A DNA stretch of 64,000 nt from Ruminococcoides sp052118065 (GCA_052118065.1 JBQKHY010000001.1:124001-188000); one strand, 5' to 3'; shown: positions 17,396-27,986, counted from the stretch's first letter. Numbers and translations are program-made. The notes: generated by a model from the sequence alone, not told the origin.

Positions 17396-18579
17396 TGGAT
17401 TATTCAAAGGTACTCAACAGTAAAATCGTTTCTGTTAAGCCATCAGGTATCAGAAAGTTCTTTGATATTGCTGCTGAGATGGACAATGTTATTTCTCTTT
17501 CAGTAGGTGAACCTGACTTTAAGACACCTTGGCATGTTAGAGAAGAAGGTATCTCTTCACTACAAATGGGCAAAACTTGGTATACACCAAACAGAGGTTT
17601 GTCTATTTTAAGAGATGAAATTACAAAGTATTATGACCGTAGATTCGGTATTAAATATGAACCACTTTCACAGGTACTTGTTACTGTAGGTGGTAGTGAA
17701 GCTATTGATGTAGCAATTCGTTGTTTAGCAGGTCCGGGAGATGAAGTTATCATTCCTCAGCCATCATTTGTTTGTTATGAACCATTGACAGAAATGGCAG
17801 GAGCTACTCCTGTACTAATGGACACTAAGGTTGAGAATGAATTTAGAATTGTTCCTGAAGACTTGGAAAAAGCTATCACAGACAAGACAAAGCTACTTAT
17901 CCTTCCTTATCCTAATAACCCAACCGGTGGTATTATGGAAAAGAAAGACCTTGAAGCAATTGCAGAAGTTATCAAGAAGCATGACTTAATGGTGCTTTCT
18001 GATGAAATTTATGCAGAACTTACATATACAAAGGATAAGCATACTTCAATTGCTAATATTGACGGTATGTACGAAAGAACTATTGTAGTTAATGGCTTTA
18101 GTAAAACATATGCAATGACAGGTTGGAGACTTGGTTATGCCCTTGGTCCTAAGGAAATTATTGCCCAAATGACTAAGCTACATCAGTTCTGTATTATGAG
18201 TGCTCCAACTACTGCACAGTATGCTGCTATTGAAGCTCTTCGTCATGGTGATGATGATATTGAAAGTATGAAAGATGAATACGAAATGCGCAAGCATTTT
18301 ATTGTTGGTTCATTTGATAAATTGGGACTTGACTGCTTTGAACCAAAGGGTGCTTTCTACTGTTTCCCTTGTATCAAGAGTACAGGACTTTCATCAGAAG
18401 AATTCTGCACCAGACTTATTAAAGAAAAGCATGTTGCAGTTGTTCCCGGTAATGCTTTCGGTGAATGTGGTGAGGGCTTTATCAGAGTTTCTTACTGTAA
18501 TAGCCTAAAGAACATTGCTGAGGCTATGAGAAGAATTGAAGAATTCCTAGTGGAGTTAAAAGATGGAAATAAAGGTTAA
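17395..18579 (+). CDS. Class I/II PLP-dependent aminotransferase
   Basis: A cytoplasmic fold-type I aminotransferase of 394 residues. LSVGEPDF, YPNNPTGG, LSDEIYAELTY and NGFSKTYAMTGWRLGY are visible; the lysine in SKTYAMTGWR (~residue 237) binds PLP. The group includes PatA-like and aspartate/alanine aminotransferases; the amino donor cannot be assigned. Coupled to the Lrp regulator upstream, and its 3' end overlaps ispE by 17 bp. Confidence 0.88.
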   Translation: MDYSKVLNSKIVSVKPSGIRKFFDIAAEMDNVISLSVGEPDFKTPWHVREEGISSLQMGKTWYTPNRGLSILRDEITKYYDRRFGIKYEPLSQVLVTVGGSEAIDVAIRCLAGPGDEVIIPQPSFVCYEPLTEMAGATPVLMDTKVENEFRIVPEDLEKAITDKTKLLILPYPNNPTGGIMEKKDLEAIAEVIKKHDLMVLSDEIYAELTYTKDKHTSIANIDGMYERTIVVNGFSKTYAMTGWRLGYALGPKEIIAQMTKLHQFCIMSAPTTAQYAAIEALRHGDDDIESMKDEYEMRKHFIVGSFDKLGLDCFEPKGAFYCFPCIKSTGLSSEEFCTRLIKEKHVAVVPGNAFGECGEGFIRVSYCNSLKNIAEAMRRIEEFLVELKDGNKG

Positions 18580-19438
18580 TGCACCGGCAAAAGTAAATCT
18601 TGCAGTTGATGTACTCGGTAGAAGACCTGACGGTTATCATTCTGTCAGTTTGGTGTTACAGGCAATATCTCTAAGTGATACAATAACTATCACTACAACA
18701 GATACTAAAGAAATTACAGTTACTTGTAATGACAGTAATGTGCCAACTGACAAGACAAATATTGTGTATAAATCAGCAGAAAGATTTTTCAGATATACTA
18801 AGGTTGAGAATGAAGGTATCAATATTGACATTCACAAGGTTGTACCTTCACAAGCAGGTCTTGGTGGTGGTAGTTCAGATGGTGCTGCAACAATAATGGG
18901 ACTTAATAAGCTATATAACACCAGACTAAAGGATAAAGATATGGAGGAAATTTGTTCTTATATTGGAGCAGATGTGCCATTCTTTATTAATGGTGGTACT
19001 CAACTTGCTACTGGTATCGGTACAGATATGGAGAAACTTCATTCTATGCCTGAATGTACAATAGTAATTTGTAAACCTGATGTAAATGTATCTACCAAAG
19101 AAGCCTATGATGCTATAGATGCACAACCACCTAAACAGTTTAAGTATTCAGATGAACTTATTAAGGGTATTTATATGCGTAGCCTAAATTCAGTTTGTAC
19201 TTCAATGTACAACGACTTTGATGTTTTTCTTGATATTAAAGAAGTTAACGATATTAAGAAATTAATGTATAATCTAAAGGCTAACGGTGCTTGTATGAGT
19301 GGTTCAGGCTCAGCTGTTTTTGGTGTGTTTAAAAAAGAAAAGAATGCTATTAAGTGCGTAGAAAAGTTAAAAGAAACCTACCCACAAACATTCCTATGCA
19401 AACCAATCAAAATCGGTTGCTCAATTATAACTGAATAA
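18563..19438 (+). CDS. ispE: 4-diphosphocytidyl-2-C-methyl-D-erythritol kinase
   Basis: GHMP-family kinase of the non-mevalonate isoprenoid pathway, phosphorylating CDP-methylerythritol. The 291-residue product shows APAKVNLAVDVLGRRPDGYH at the N-terminus, the ATP loop PSQAGLGGGSSDGAA (~95-108) and MSGSGSAVFG near the C-terminus. Full length. Overlaps the aminotransferase gene upstream; followed by a hairpin and spoIIR. Confidence 0.94.
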   Translation: MEIKVNAPAKVNLAVDVLGRRPDGYHSVSLVLQAISLSDTITITTTDTKEITVTCNDSNVPTDKTNIVYKSAERFFRYTKVENEGINIDIHKVVPSQAGLGGGSSDGAATIMGLNKLYNTRLKDKDMEEICSYIGADVPFFINGGTQLATGIGTDMEKLHSMPECTIVICKPDVNVSTKEAYDAIDAQPPKQFKYSDELIKGIYMRSLNSVCTSMYNDFDVFLDIKEVNDIKKLMYNLKANGACMSGSGSAVFGVFKKEKNAIKCVEKLKETYPQTFLCKPIKIGCSIITE

Positions 19439-19445
19439 AAATTAT

Positions 19446-19479
19446 AAACCTGTCCATATTCTAATTGAAGGGCAGGTTT
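19446..19479 (+). terminator. Possible terminator or attenuator between ispE and spoIIR
   Basis: AAACCTGTCC pairs with GGGCAGGTTT (one G-U pair) around a 14-nt loop, followed by TTTG. The T-run is weak. It ends only 6 bp before the spoIIR ATG, leaving no room for a separate promoter downstream. Confidence 0.45.
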
Positions 19480-19485
19480 TGTATT

Positions 19486-20079
19486 ATGAAAATATTATTA
19501 AAATCATTATCATTAGGTTTAATCTTAACGGTAATTTTTTCTTTAATTCCTTTTACTGCACAATGTAAGTCACTGGAGAAAGATATTTTTAGGTTACATA
19601 TCCTAGCAAATTCCGACTCAGAAAGTGACCAAGAACTAAAGCTAAAGGTTAGAGATAAGGTTCTTTCCTATACAGAAGATTTGTACAAAGATTGTGAAAC
19701 TAAGGAAGATACTGTAAAGGTGACAGAAAATAACCTTGTAAATATCCTAAATGTAGCACAGAAAGAAGTGTATAACTTAGGTTACAATTACAAGGTAAAA
19801 GGTGAAATCACTAATATGTATTTCAATACAAGACAGTATGGAAAATTTACTGTACCATCAGGTTTTTATGATGCATTGCGTATAACTATCGGTAAGGGGA
19901 AAGGTCACAATTGGTGGTGTGTAATGTATCCATCTTTCTGTTTAGGTGAAAGCAGTGATTTGGAAAATTCCAACTTAACAGATAATGAGAAAAAACTTAT
20001 ATCTGATGATGATAATTATAAAATAAAATTCCAAGTAGTTGAATGGTTTGAAAAGTTCAAATCATTTTTTTGTAAATAA
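19486..20079 (+). CDS. spoIIR: Stage II sporulation protein R
   Basis: SpoIIR is secreted from the forespore and triggers SpoIIGA to process pro-sigma-E. The 197-residue protein has an N-terminal hydrophobic export segment (~5-27) and the signature RLHILANSDSESDQELKLKVRDKVL in shortened form FRLHILANSD, plus the NWWCVMYP region. ATG 19486 is preferred; an upstream in-frame TTG lies inside the hairpin. It supports an endospore-forming lifestyle. Confidence 0.92.
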   Translation: MKILLKSLSLGLILTVIFSLIPFTAQCKSLEKDIFRLHILANSDSESDQELKLKVRDKVLSYTEDLYKDCETKEDTVKVTENNLVNILNVAQKEVYNLGYNYKVKGEITNMYFNTRQYGKFTVPSGFYDALRITIGKGKGHNWWCVMYPSFCLGESSDLENSNLTDNEKKLISDDDNYKIKFQVVEWFEKFKSFFCK

Positions 20080-20150
20080 GTTGACAATAAAAATAGATTA
20101 AGTCCTATTTTTGGTACATGAATTTTGTTAAAATATTTATGGTGATGAAA

Positions 20151-23100
20151 ATGCTAAATTTTATTAAAGGCGAAAGTGGTTCAGGCAAAACCACTTATAT
20201 AACAAATCTTCTTGCCAATATGGTGAAAAACGGTGAAAAAAATATTCTTTACATTGTACCTGATCAAAGTTCCTTTGATACCCAGAGAACTTTCCTTGAT
20301 TTATTAGGTCCAAAGGACTCTCTTAATATAAATGTACAAGGCTTTACAGGTCTGTGTGATTATATATTTTCAGTAAACGGTTCAAGTGGCAAAATCCCAC
20401 TTGATGATGGTGGTAAGTCAATTATTATGTCATTGGCAATTGATGAATGTCAGGACAACTTGCCACTGTTTTCTCATACGAAAAATAAAAATGAACTTAT
20501 TAATCTTATGCTTTCAGCAGTCAGTGAGTACAAAACTTGCAATATTACCAGTGAAAAAATCCTTGATACTGCAAGTGAAATTGAGGATGAAACTCTTAGA
20601 ACAAAGCTAAAAGAAACTTGCCTAATTCGTGATACATTTGATGCACTGGTAAGTCAAAGTTATGTTGATCCTGATGACTATATTACTATAGGCTATAATT
20701 CTTTATTAGAAAATAATATTTTTAAAGACTACATAATTGCACTAGACTCTTTTAGTGGTTTTACTAATGTGGAACTTGAATTTCTATCAAAGTTAATGGT
20801 TGATGCTAAAGAATTTTATATAACCGTTAATACCGATTCAACTAACAACAATGAATTGTTTTTTACTACAGAAAGAACAGTAAATCAGCTAAAAAAGATT
20901 GCAAGAGATAATGATGTGAAAATTGCCTCGCCAATAGTTTTAGCAGATAATCATAGGTTTGAAACAAGTGAGCTTATCCCAATTCTAAAGAATGTTTATA
21001 GAATTGAAAAGACTTCACTTGACCAAGGGACTAATAACATTATCCTATATGAAAGCAAAAATAAATACACAGAATGTGATTTTGTAGCTAGAAATATTAG
21101 AGAATTGATTATTGAAAATGACTATACATATCAGGATATTGCAGTTATTTACAGACAAGACAATTCCTATGATGGCATTATTGACAGTGTGTTTGATAAA
21201 TATAACATTCCTTACTTTATGGATAAAGAGGAAGATATTTTCACAAAACCACTGATTAAATTAGTTTCTTCAATATTAGAAACAATCAACAATTCTTATC
21301 AAAGGGAAAATGTACTAAATATTCTAAAGTCAGGATTAATGCCATTTACTTCAGAAGAAATTTCTTTATTCGAAAATTATATACTAATGTGGGATATTAA
21401 GGGCAGTAATTTTAAGAATGACTTTGTAGATAATCCACAAGGTTTAGTGTCTGAATTTAGTGATGATGACAGAGAAAATCTTGAAATTATCAATAAAGTA
21501 AGACAAGGTGTTATCAGCCCTTTAGTCGATTTTCAGTTAAAATCTAAGGATACTGATGCCACAACTATAACTAAGAATTTGTACAACCTACTTCTAAATT
21601 ACAACATTCCGGAAAGTATAGTTTCAATGTGTGAAACTTTAGAAGAAACCGGAAACTTGCCTTTGTCAGAAGAACAAAGAAGATTATGGGAAATCCTAAT
21701 GAATATCCTTGATAAAATGATTAACCTACTTTCTGACAAAAAACTTTCTTTAAAAGAATATACAGACCTACTAATGCTACAATTCAACAACAGTACAATT
21801 GCATTTATCCCAAAGGCAATGGATGAAGTTGTTGTTTCAGGTGTAGAGAGAGTTCGTATGCCACAGAAAAAGGCAGTTTTCGTAATAGGTTGTAACGAAG
21901 GTATTTTCCCACAAGTACCATCAGCTAACGGTGTATTTACAGATAGTGAAAGAAAGATTTTGCTTGAAAAAGGTATGGAAGTCAATGACTCAGTAGATGA
22001 ACTTAATTATAAGGAAATGTATCTTGCTTACTATGCATTAACTTTACCATCACATAAATTATTTGTTAGCTACTCAACAAGTAACTTACAAGGTGAACTG
22101 TTAACACCATCCTCATTAGTAAGAGAAGTTAAAGAGATTTATCCAAAGGTAACTACCCTTAGTGATTATTCTCTAACTGCCGATGATATGTTGTGGAGTA
22201 AGAATTCAGCTTTTCAGTTTGTAGCAAATAACATTAAGTCCAACAGTATTACAGAAAAGACTTTGGAAAATTATTTTTCTCAAGAAGAAAATTACAAAGA
22301 AAAAATTGCTACAATTAAAGATACTTTACAGGACAATCCTATCGAAATTAAAGATGAAAATATTGCAGAAAAATTATTTGGCAAGGATTTATTCCTTTCA
22401 GCATCTCAGGTAGAAACATATCACCTGTGTAAGTTCAAATATTTCTGTCAATATGGTCTAAAGGCTGAAGAAAGAAAAAAGGCTGAAATAGATTCTTTAC
22501 AGTACGGTACTTTAACCCACTATTTACTGGAAAGATTTTTGAGAGATTATAAGAAAACTGATTTTGCATCATTAAGTAATGATGATATAGAAAAGATTGT
22601 TTCTCAGTATCTAAATGACTATGCAGTAGAAGAATTAGGTGGAATAGATAACAAACCGGCAAGGTTTAAGTATCTGTTTTATAGAATTAAGGACAATGCA
22701 ATTAAGCTACTGATTCATATTATAAAGGAACTTTCTCAAAGTGAATTTGTACCAACTGCATTTGAACTAAATGTAGGTAAGGATATACCTGCCTATAAAC
22801 TAACCCTTGATGATGGCTCTTCACTTTCTGTCAGAGGTTCAGTAGATAGAGTAGATGTAATGGATAAAAACGGTGAAAAGTATATAAGAGTAATTGACTA
22901 CAAAACCGGTTCAAAAACCTTTAAAATCGGTGACATTATGTATGGTCTTAACTTGCAAATGCTTATTTATCTTTCAGCTATTGAGACAAACGGTAAGGAT
23001 TATTTTGGTGATAATATTGTACCTTGTGGTGTACTTTATCAACCGGCAAAGGCTAAGTTTGTTTCCACAGATGACAAGAATAATTCAGAAAAAAATCTTA

Positions 23101-23507
23101 ATGAATTTGATAAGAATTTGCGTATGAATGGTATTATTCTAGATAATGACTCAGTAATTATTGGTATGGATAGTACAAATAAAGCTAAGTATATACCGGT
23201 GAAAAAGGCTACAAATGGTAAGAAAACAGGACGAGATTATCTTTATGAACTTTCAGAGATTGGTAAGATTTTTAGAAACATTGATAATACCTTAATTGAA
23301 ATGGCAAAGACACTTCATAAGGGAAATATTGAGTATAATCCAACCAAGGATTTTACTTCTGCAACTGATAATTATGATGCTTGTAAATACTGTCCTTACC
23401 TTTCAATTTGTGGATATGAGGACGGTAAAAATTGCAGAAATATTGCAAAGTTATCCAGAAAAGAAGTAATGGAAATGCTACAAGAGGAGGAAGAAGAAAA
23501 TGCCTAA
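20151..23507 (+). CDS. addB: ATP-dependent helicase/nuclease subunit B
   Basis: AddB pairs with AddA to resect double-strand DNA ends and recognise Chi. The 1118-residue protein starts with the P-loop FIKGESGSGKTTYI (residues ~4-17). The C-terminal nuclease region has VIDYKTGS, and the iron-sulfur cluster cysteines lie at CKFKYFCQ (~760) and CKYCPYLSICG (~1080). ATG 20151 follows GGTGAT; two earlier in-frame ATGs are possible. It overlaps addA by 8 bp. Confidence 0.93.
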   Translation: MLNFIKGESGSGKTTYITNLLANMVKNGEKNILYIVPDQSSFDTQRTFLDLLGPKDSLNINVQGFTGLCDYIFSVNGSSGKIPLDDGGKSIIMSLAIDECQDNLPLFSHTKNKNELINLMLSAVSEYKTCNITSEKILDTASEIEDETLRTKLKETCLIRDTFDALVSQSYVDPDDYITIGYNSLLENNIFKDYIIALDSFSGFTNVELEFLSKLMVDAKEFYITVNTDSTNNNELFFTTERTVNQLKKIARDNDVKIASPIVLADNHRFETSELIPILKNVYRIEKTSLDQGTNNIILYESKNKYTECDFVARNIRELIIENDYTYQDIAVIYRQDNSYDGIIDSVFDKYNIPYFMDKEEDIFTKPLIKLVSSILETINNSYQRENVLNILKSGLMPFTSEEISLFENYILMWDIKGSNFKNDFVDNPQGLVSEFSDDDRENLEIINKVRQGVISPLVDFQLKSKDTDATTITKNLYNLLLNYNIPESIVSMCETLEETGNLPLSEEQRRLWEILMNILDKMINLLSDKKLSLKEYTDLLMLQFNNSTIAFIPKAMDEVVVSGVERVRMPQKKAVFVIGCNEGIFPQVPSANGVFTDSERKILLEKGMEVNDSVDELNYKEMYLAYYALTLPSHKLFVSYSTSNLQGELLTPSSLVREVKEIYPKVTTLSDYSLTADDMLWSKNSAFQFVANNIKSNSITEKTLENYFSQEENYKEKIATIKDTLQDNPIEIKDENIAEKLFGKDLFLSASQVETYHLCKFKYFCQYGLKAEERKKAEIDSLQYGTLTHYLLERFLRDYKKTDFASLSNDDIEKIVSQYLNDYAVEELGGIDNKPARFKYLFYRIKDNAIKLLIHIIKELSQSEFVPTAFELNVGKDIPAYKLTLDDGSSLSVRGSVDRVDVMDKNGEKYIRVIDYKTGSKTFKIGDIMYGLNLQMLIYLSAIETNGKDYFGDNIVPCGVLYQPAKAKFVSTDDKNNSEKNLNEFDKNLRMNGIILDNDSVIIGMDSTNKAKYIPVKKATNGKKTGRDYLYELSEIGKIFRNIDNTLIEMAKTLHKGNIEYNPTKDFTSATDNYDACKYCPYLSICGYEDGKNCRNIAKLSRKEVMEMLQEEEEENA

Positions 23508-26500
23508 TTGGACACAAAATCAGCAAAATGCCATAAATTCAACTAAAGGTTCTATTCTTGTTTCTGCCTCAGCAGGTTCAGGTAAAACAGCAGTACTTGT
23601 TGAAAGAGTAATCAGCAGAATTACCGACAAAAAGAACCCAACACCGGCAGACAGAATGTTAGTTGTTACCTACACAAAAGCAGCAGCTGCCGAAATGAAA
23701 GAAAGAATCATAGCAAGACTTTATGATTTAATTAAAGAGAACCCATATGACTCCCATTTGCGTTATCAGCAACTAAAGCTACAGAATGCCCATATCTCAA
23801 CAATCCATTCATTTTGTAGTCAGTTAGTAAGGGAAAATTTCTATAGTCTGGGTGTTAGCAAAGACTTTAGAATTGCCGATGATGGGGAACTATCTGTACT
23901 GAAGAATGACGCTATTGACGATGTTTTTAACACTCTTTATTCTAAAGAAAATAATTCATCATTCCTAAATATTGTAGAGGCTTTTTCTGACAATAAGGAC
24001 GATAAAGCACTAAAGCAAGTTGTGTTTAAGTTATATGAATTTTTGCGTTCACATCCTTTTCCACATACATGGCTTGATGAAAAACTTTCTTACTACAATA
24101 GCAATATTGATATTTCCACCTCAATATGGGCAGAAATTATTTTTCAGTATTCTTATCAAGCACTTGCTTATGGAATTTCTTTAGTTGAAAGCAACCTTGA
24201 GCTTTCTGCAACTGATGAAAAGCTACAGTCAGCTTTAGCAAATATGCTTGCAGAAGACAAAATGAAATTAACCGGAATTATGTCAGCTATTGAGGATAGA
24301 AACTGGGATGATGCCTATAAATTAGTTTCAGAATGTTCCTTTGGCAGATTTCCAAGTATTAAAGGCTACAATGATAACCCAACTAAAGAAAAAATCACTA
24401 ATAATCGAGATAGTTACAAGAAGATAGTTTCTGATTTGTCAAAGTATTTTATCTACGATGAAGAAAGTTGTAAGGCTGATTTAGATTTACTGAAACCTGT
24501 AGTAGAAGAAATGTTCAATACAGTTCTACTGTTTGACCATAAATTCCAAGAACTTAAGAAACTAAAGAACATTCTTGATTACAGTGACCTTGAACATTAT
24601 ACTCTTAAATTACTTGTAAAAGAGAAAGACGGGAAGGTAGTGCTAACAGAAATGGCACATAAAATTGCTTCTCAGTTTGACGAAGTAATGGTTGATGAAT
24701 ACCAAGATGCAAATGAAGTTCAGGATATTATCTTTAAAGCAGTATCAAATGAAGAAGAGGACTTGTTTGTTGTAGGTGATGTAAAGCAAAGTATCTATTC
24801 TTTTAGACAAGCTATGCCAAAAATCTTTATTGACAGAAAAGAGAAATATCCTCTTTATGTAGCAGAAAAGGACAACTACCCGGGTAGAATAGTTCTTGAA
24901 AAGAATTTTAGATCAAGAAAAGAAATCACAGACTCAGTTAATTTTGTTTTTGACTCAATAATGTCAAAAGAATGTGGTGATATTGAATATAATGAGGAAG
25001 AAACTTTAGTTTGTGGTGCAACTTATAATGATACTGATGAAACCAAAGTTTCTCTAAATCTAATTGATATGGATTATGAAGAAGAAACCGACAAGTGTAT
25101 TGTAGAGGCTGACTTTATAGCAAAAGAAATTTTCCGTATCAAAGCTGAGAGGAATGTTTACGATAAAGGAGAGTTAAGACCTGCTAATGACGGTGACTTT
25201 GCAATCCTACTTAGAAGTGCAAATAAATATGCCCATATCTATGTTAATAGACTGAAAATGTGGGGTATTCAAGCTACTTCAACAGTTAGCGAAAGTTTTC
25301 TGCAAAATCGTGAAATTGTTATTATAACAAATCTACTTAGAATTATTGATAACCCATTACAGGATATTCCTTTGCTTTCTGTAATGGCAAGTCCTTTGTA
25401 TGGCTTTACAGGTGATGAATTAGCCCTAATGCGTACAGAAGACAGGAAGAAAAGAGTGTATAATTCCCTTGTTGCCTTTGCAGAAAATGGCAGTGAAAAG
25501 GCAAAGAGATTGCTTGAAGATTTAGACAGATTCCGTACATATGCAGTAACAATGCCTGTACATACTTTACTTGACAGAATTTTTGAAGAAACCTTCTATA
25601 CTTCAATTTTTGATGGTGTATCTGAAACAGATGTGCCATACAACAATATTCTTCTATTTAAAGAATATGCAACAGATTATGAGTCAAGTGGTTATAAGGG
25701 ACTTTCAGCATTTGTAACTTATATTGATAACCTTGTTAAGCAAGAAAGTGATTTAAATGCAAGTAAGTCCGGTGAAGACAGTAATTTAAATGCAGTAAAG
25801 ATTATGAGTATCCATGGTAGTAAAGGCTTGGAATTCCCATTTGTATTCTTAGCAAATACTACAAGAAAGTTTGTCAGCGACTCTAACGACAATGTACTTA
25901 TTCATAAGGATTTAGGTTTTTCTCTAAAAGCTAAAGATTATGAAAATTCAATCCGATACAACACCTTGCCAAAGGTTGCAACATCAATTGAAATTAAGAA
26001 CAGCGAAAAGTCTGAGGAGTTAAGAGTACTTTATGTTGCCCTAACAAGAGCAAGAGAAGAACTTCATATGATTTGCACAGATAAGAATATGGCAAACTAT
26101 ATTAACAAGATGGGTGCATATATTTCAAATACTGAGAAAATTTCACCTTATGCAGTTTCATCTGCTAATAAAATTTCTGATTGGTTAATTATGTGTGGAC
26201 TTATCCAAACAGATGGCAGTGAACTTAGAAAAATTGCAGATATTAACCATTTCTCTAAATTCAAACCTTGCCCTAAGTGGGATATTAAATATATTAAAGG
26301 TGTGAATAGTGAGGAAAAAGTTCAGGAAGAATGTGACACTACTACTACCCAAGATACAGAAGTAACCGATGATTATATTGATACCATTATTAAAGAAAGA
26401 CTTGAGTATAAGTACAAGAATGACGGTATCAATGCTATCCCAACAAAAGTTGCAGTATCTGATATTAGTCATAATATTTCTAAGGAAAGATTTAAGAAAG

Positions 26501-27045
26501 TCCTTGCACGACCTGACTTTATGTCAGAAAAGTCAATGACACCAACTGAAAGAGGTACAGCAGTACATTCAGCTTTACAGTATATTGACTTTAAAAATGC
26601 AAGGAATGACTTTGATGGTGAAATAGAAAGATTAGTCTCTAAAGGCTTTATCACTAAAAGACAAGGTGAAGTACTTGACCGTAATAAACTACTAAACCTT
26701 GTAAATTCACCTTTAACAGATAGAATTGTAAATTCCGAAAAAGTATATCGTGAGTTTAAGTTCTATACAAAAATCTTAGCAAAAGATGCATTAGAAAATG
26801 TACCTGATAATTTCTCTGAACAAAAAATTATCCTACAAGGTGCAGTTGACTTAGCATTTGTAGAAGATAATTCACTGGTAATTGTTGACTACAAAACCGA
26901 TAGAATTAAGGATGTTTCAGAACTAAAGGAACTGTATTCTCAGCAACTTTTACTTTACAAAAACGCTATGGAACAGTGTACTCCATACAAAGTTTCTAAA
27001 TGCATAATCTATTCAATCACCTTAGGTGAATTTGTAGAGGTGTAG
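23500..27045 (+). CDS. addA: ATP-dependent helicase/nuclease subunit A
   Basis: UvrD-type helicase with a C-terminal RecB-like nuclease domain, 1181 residues. Walker A SASAGSGKTAVLVERV lies at ~20-35, VDEYQDAN is the Walker B region (~400), KQSIYSFRQA and VALTRAREE are helicase motifs, and VIVDYKTDR (~1130) is the nuclease motif. Works with AddB in recombinational repair. Full length, no defects seen. Confidence 0.95.
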   Translation: MPNWTQNQQNAINSTKGSILVSASAGSGKTAVLVERVISRITDKKNPTPADRMLVVTYTKAAAAEMKERIIARLYDLIKENPYDSHLRYQQLKLQNAHISTIHSFCSQLVRENFYSLGVSKDFRIADDGELSVLKNDAIDDVFNTLYSKENNSSFLNIVEAFSDNKDDKALKQVVFKLYEFLRSHPFPHTWLDEKLSYYNSNIDISTSIWAEIIFQYSYQALAYGISLVESNLELSATDEKLQSALANMLAEDKMKLTGIMSAIEDRNWDDAYKLVSECSFGRFPSIKGYNDNPTKEKITNNRDSYKKIVSDLSKYFIYDEESCKADLDLLKPVVEEMFNTVLLFDHKFQELKKLKNILDYSDLEHYTLKLLVKEKDGKVVLTEMAHKIASQFDEVMVDEYQDANEVQDIIFKAVSNEEEDLFVVGDVKQSIYSFRQAMPKIFIDRKEKYPLYVAEKDNYPGRIVLEKNFRSRKEITDSVNFVFDSIMSKECGDIEYNEEETLVCGATYNDTDETKVSLNLIDMDYEEETDKCIVEADFIAKEIFRIKAERNVYDKGELRPANDGDFAILLRSANKYAHIYVNRLKMWGIQATSTVSESFLQNREIVIITNLLRIIDNPLQDIPLLSVMASPLYGFTGDELALMRTEDRKKRVYNSLVAFAENGSEKAKRLLEDLDRFRTYAVTMPVHTLLDRIFEETFYTSIFDGVSETDVPYNNILLFKEYATDYESSGYKGLSAFVTYIDNLVKQESDLNASKSGEDSNLNAVKIMSIHGSKGLEFPFVFLANTTRKFVSDSNDNVLIHKDLGFSLKAKDYENSIRYNTLPKVATSIEIKNSEKSEELRVLYVALTRAREELHMICTDKNMANYINKMGAYISNTEKISPYAVSSANKISDWLIMCGLIQTDGSELRKIADINHFSKFKPCPKWDIKYIKGVNSEEKVQEECDTTTTQDTEVTDDYIDTIIKERLEYKYKNDGINAIPTKVAVSDISHNISKERFKKVLARPDFMSEKSMTPTERGTAVHSALQYIDFKNARNDFDGEIERLVSKGFITKRQGEVLDRNKLLNLVNSPLTDRIVNSEKVYREFKFYTKILAKDALENVPDNFSEQKIILQGAVDLAFVEDNSLVIVDYKTDRIKDVSELKELYSQQLLLYKNAMEQCTPYKVSKCIIYSITLGEFVEV

Positions 27046-27053
27046 GTGATTTT

Positions 27054-27593
27054 ATGAGCAAAATTCTTATTTTAGTAGGTAGCGTTAGGAAAAATGGCAA
27101 TACAGAACTTTTAGCAAATGCCTTTAAACAAGGTGCAGAAAAGCATAATTCTGTGGAAATTATTTCAGTAGCAGACTACAAAATTAATCCTTGTGTAGGT
27201 TGCGAATATTGCCAAAATAGTGAGGGTAATGTTTGTGTACAAAATGATGATATGAGAATTATCTATGAAAAGCTGAAAGAATGTGACACATTGGTTATTG
27301 CATCACCGGTGTATTTTTACGGAATTTCTGCCCAACTAAAGGCATTAATCGACAGACTACACACACCAATGAGAAATACTTTTTCTGTTAAGAATATGGC
27401 TTTGCTACTTGTTGCCGGTGCATCACTGCCACAAGTTTTTGACTCAATCCTAGTTCAGTATAACCTTGTGCTTAGTTACTTTAAACTTAATGACTTAGGC
27501 AAGGTTCTAGTAACAGATGTTAGACAGAAAGGTGCTATCAAAGATAATAAATCCCTACTTGATGCCTATAACTTAGGTCTGTTAATAAAGTGA
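27054..27593 (+). CDS. Flavodoxin-fold NAD(P)H-dependent FMN reductase
   Basis: The 179-residue protein opens with ILVGSVRKNGNTELLANAF, the FMN phosphate-binding loop, followed by PCVGCEYCQ and ASPVYFYGISAQLKALIDR. It is an iron-sulfur flavoprotein/NADPH-dependent FMN reductase type enzyme. The two cysteines at ~44-50 may be redox active or bind a cluster. The substrate is unknown. It starts 8 bp after addA and ends at a terminator. Confidence 0.85.
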   Translation: MSKILILVGSVRKNGNTELLANAFKQGAEKHNSVEIISVADYKINPCVGCEYCQNSEGNVCVQNDDMRIIYEKLKECDTLVIASPVYFYGISAQLKALIDRLHTPMRNTFSVKNMALLLVAGASLPQVFDSILVQYNLVLSYFKLNDLGKVLVTDVRQKGAIKDNKSLLDAYNLGLLIK

Positions 27594-27655
27594 TTTTGTA
27601 TTGATTTAATCATAAATTATAATAGTTAACCACAGATTACAGTAGTTTGTAAACA

Positions 27656-27682
27656 AAAAGCTCCCAATTGGGAGCTTTTTTC
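27656..27682 (+). terminator. Terminator after the addBA operon
   Basis: AAAAAGCTCCC and GGGAGCTTTTTT form an 11-bp stem with loop AATT and a T tail. Confidence 0.9.
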
Positions 27683-27807
27683 ATTCTGTTATAAATCAGT
27701 TTCTTAATTAAATTTTGTGTTAAGTTAAGTTAGATAAATTTGGGTTTGTGGTGCTAGAACTTGCCTTGTTATGTGGTAGATATTTAGAATTAGTAGAAAC
27801 CATCCAG

Positions 27808-27858
27808 CCTTCCTTGTGTAAAGGAAGGGGGACCACGAAGTGGTGGAAGGATTGTTTT
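27808..27858 (+). repeat. Intergenic repeat family 1, copy A
   Basis: CCTTCCTT-GTGTA-AAGGAAGG is a hairpin, followed by a small palindrome (ACCACGAAGTGGT) and GGAAGGATTGTTTT. The second copy at 27987-28036 has the same order in opposite orientation with a different central palindrome. Confidence 0.7.
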
Positions 27859-27900
27859 GGTAGGCACTTTAGATTATATAAGATTTATTCGATATATGAT

Positions 27901-27929
27901 GTAGGGAACGAACAATGTTCGTTCCGTTA
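27901..27929 (+). repeat. Intergenic repeat family 2, copy A (GTAGGG...CCGTTA)
   Basis: GTAGGGAACGAAC-AAT-GTTCGTTCC-GTTA: a 9-bp palindromic core bracketed by GTAGG and CGTTA. The same architecture occurs reversed at 28316-28344. Confidence 0.7.
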
Positions 27930-27986
27930 TTTATAGATAACTTTTATCTAATCGTACACATTTTATCTAGAGAACACTAACTACTA

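Noticed and set aside
27748..27936. Plus-strand ORF of 62 codons in the repeat region
   Set aside because: It is composed of repeat family 1 and 2 sequence, has no SD and no protein-like pattern.
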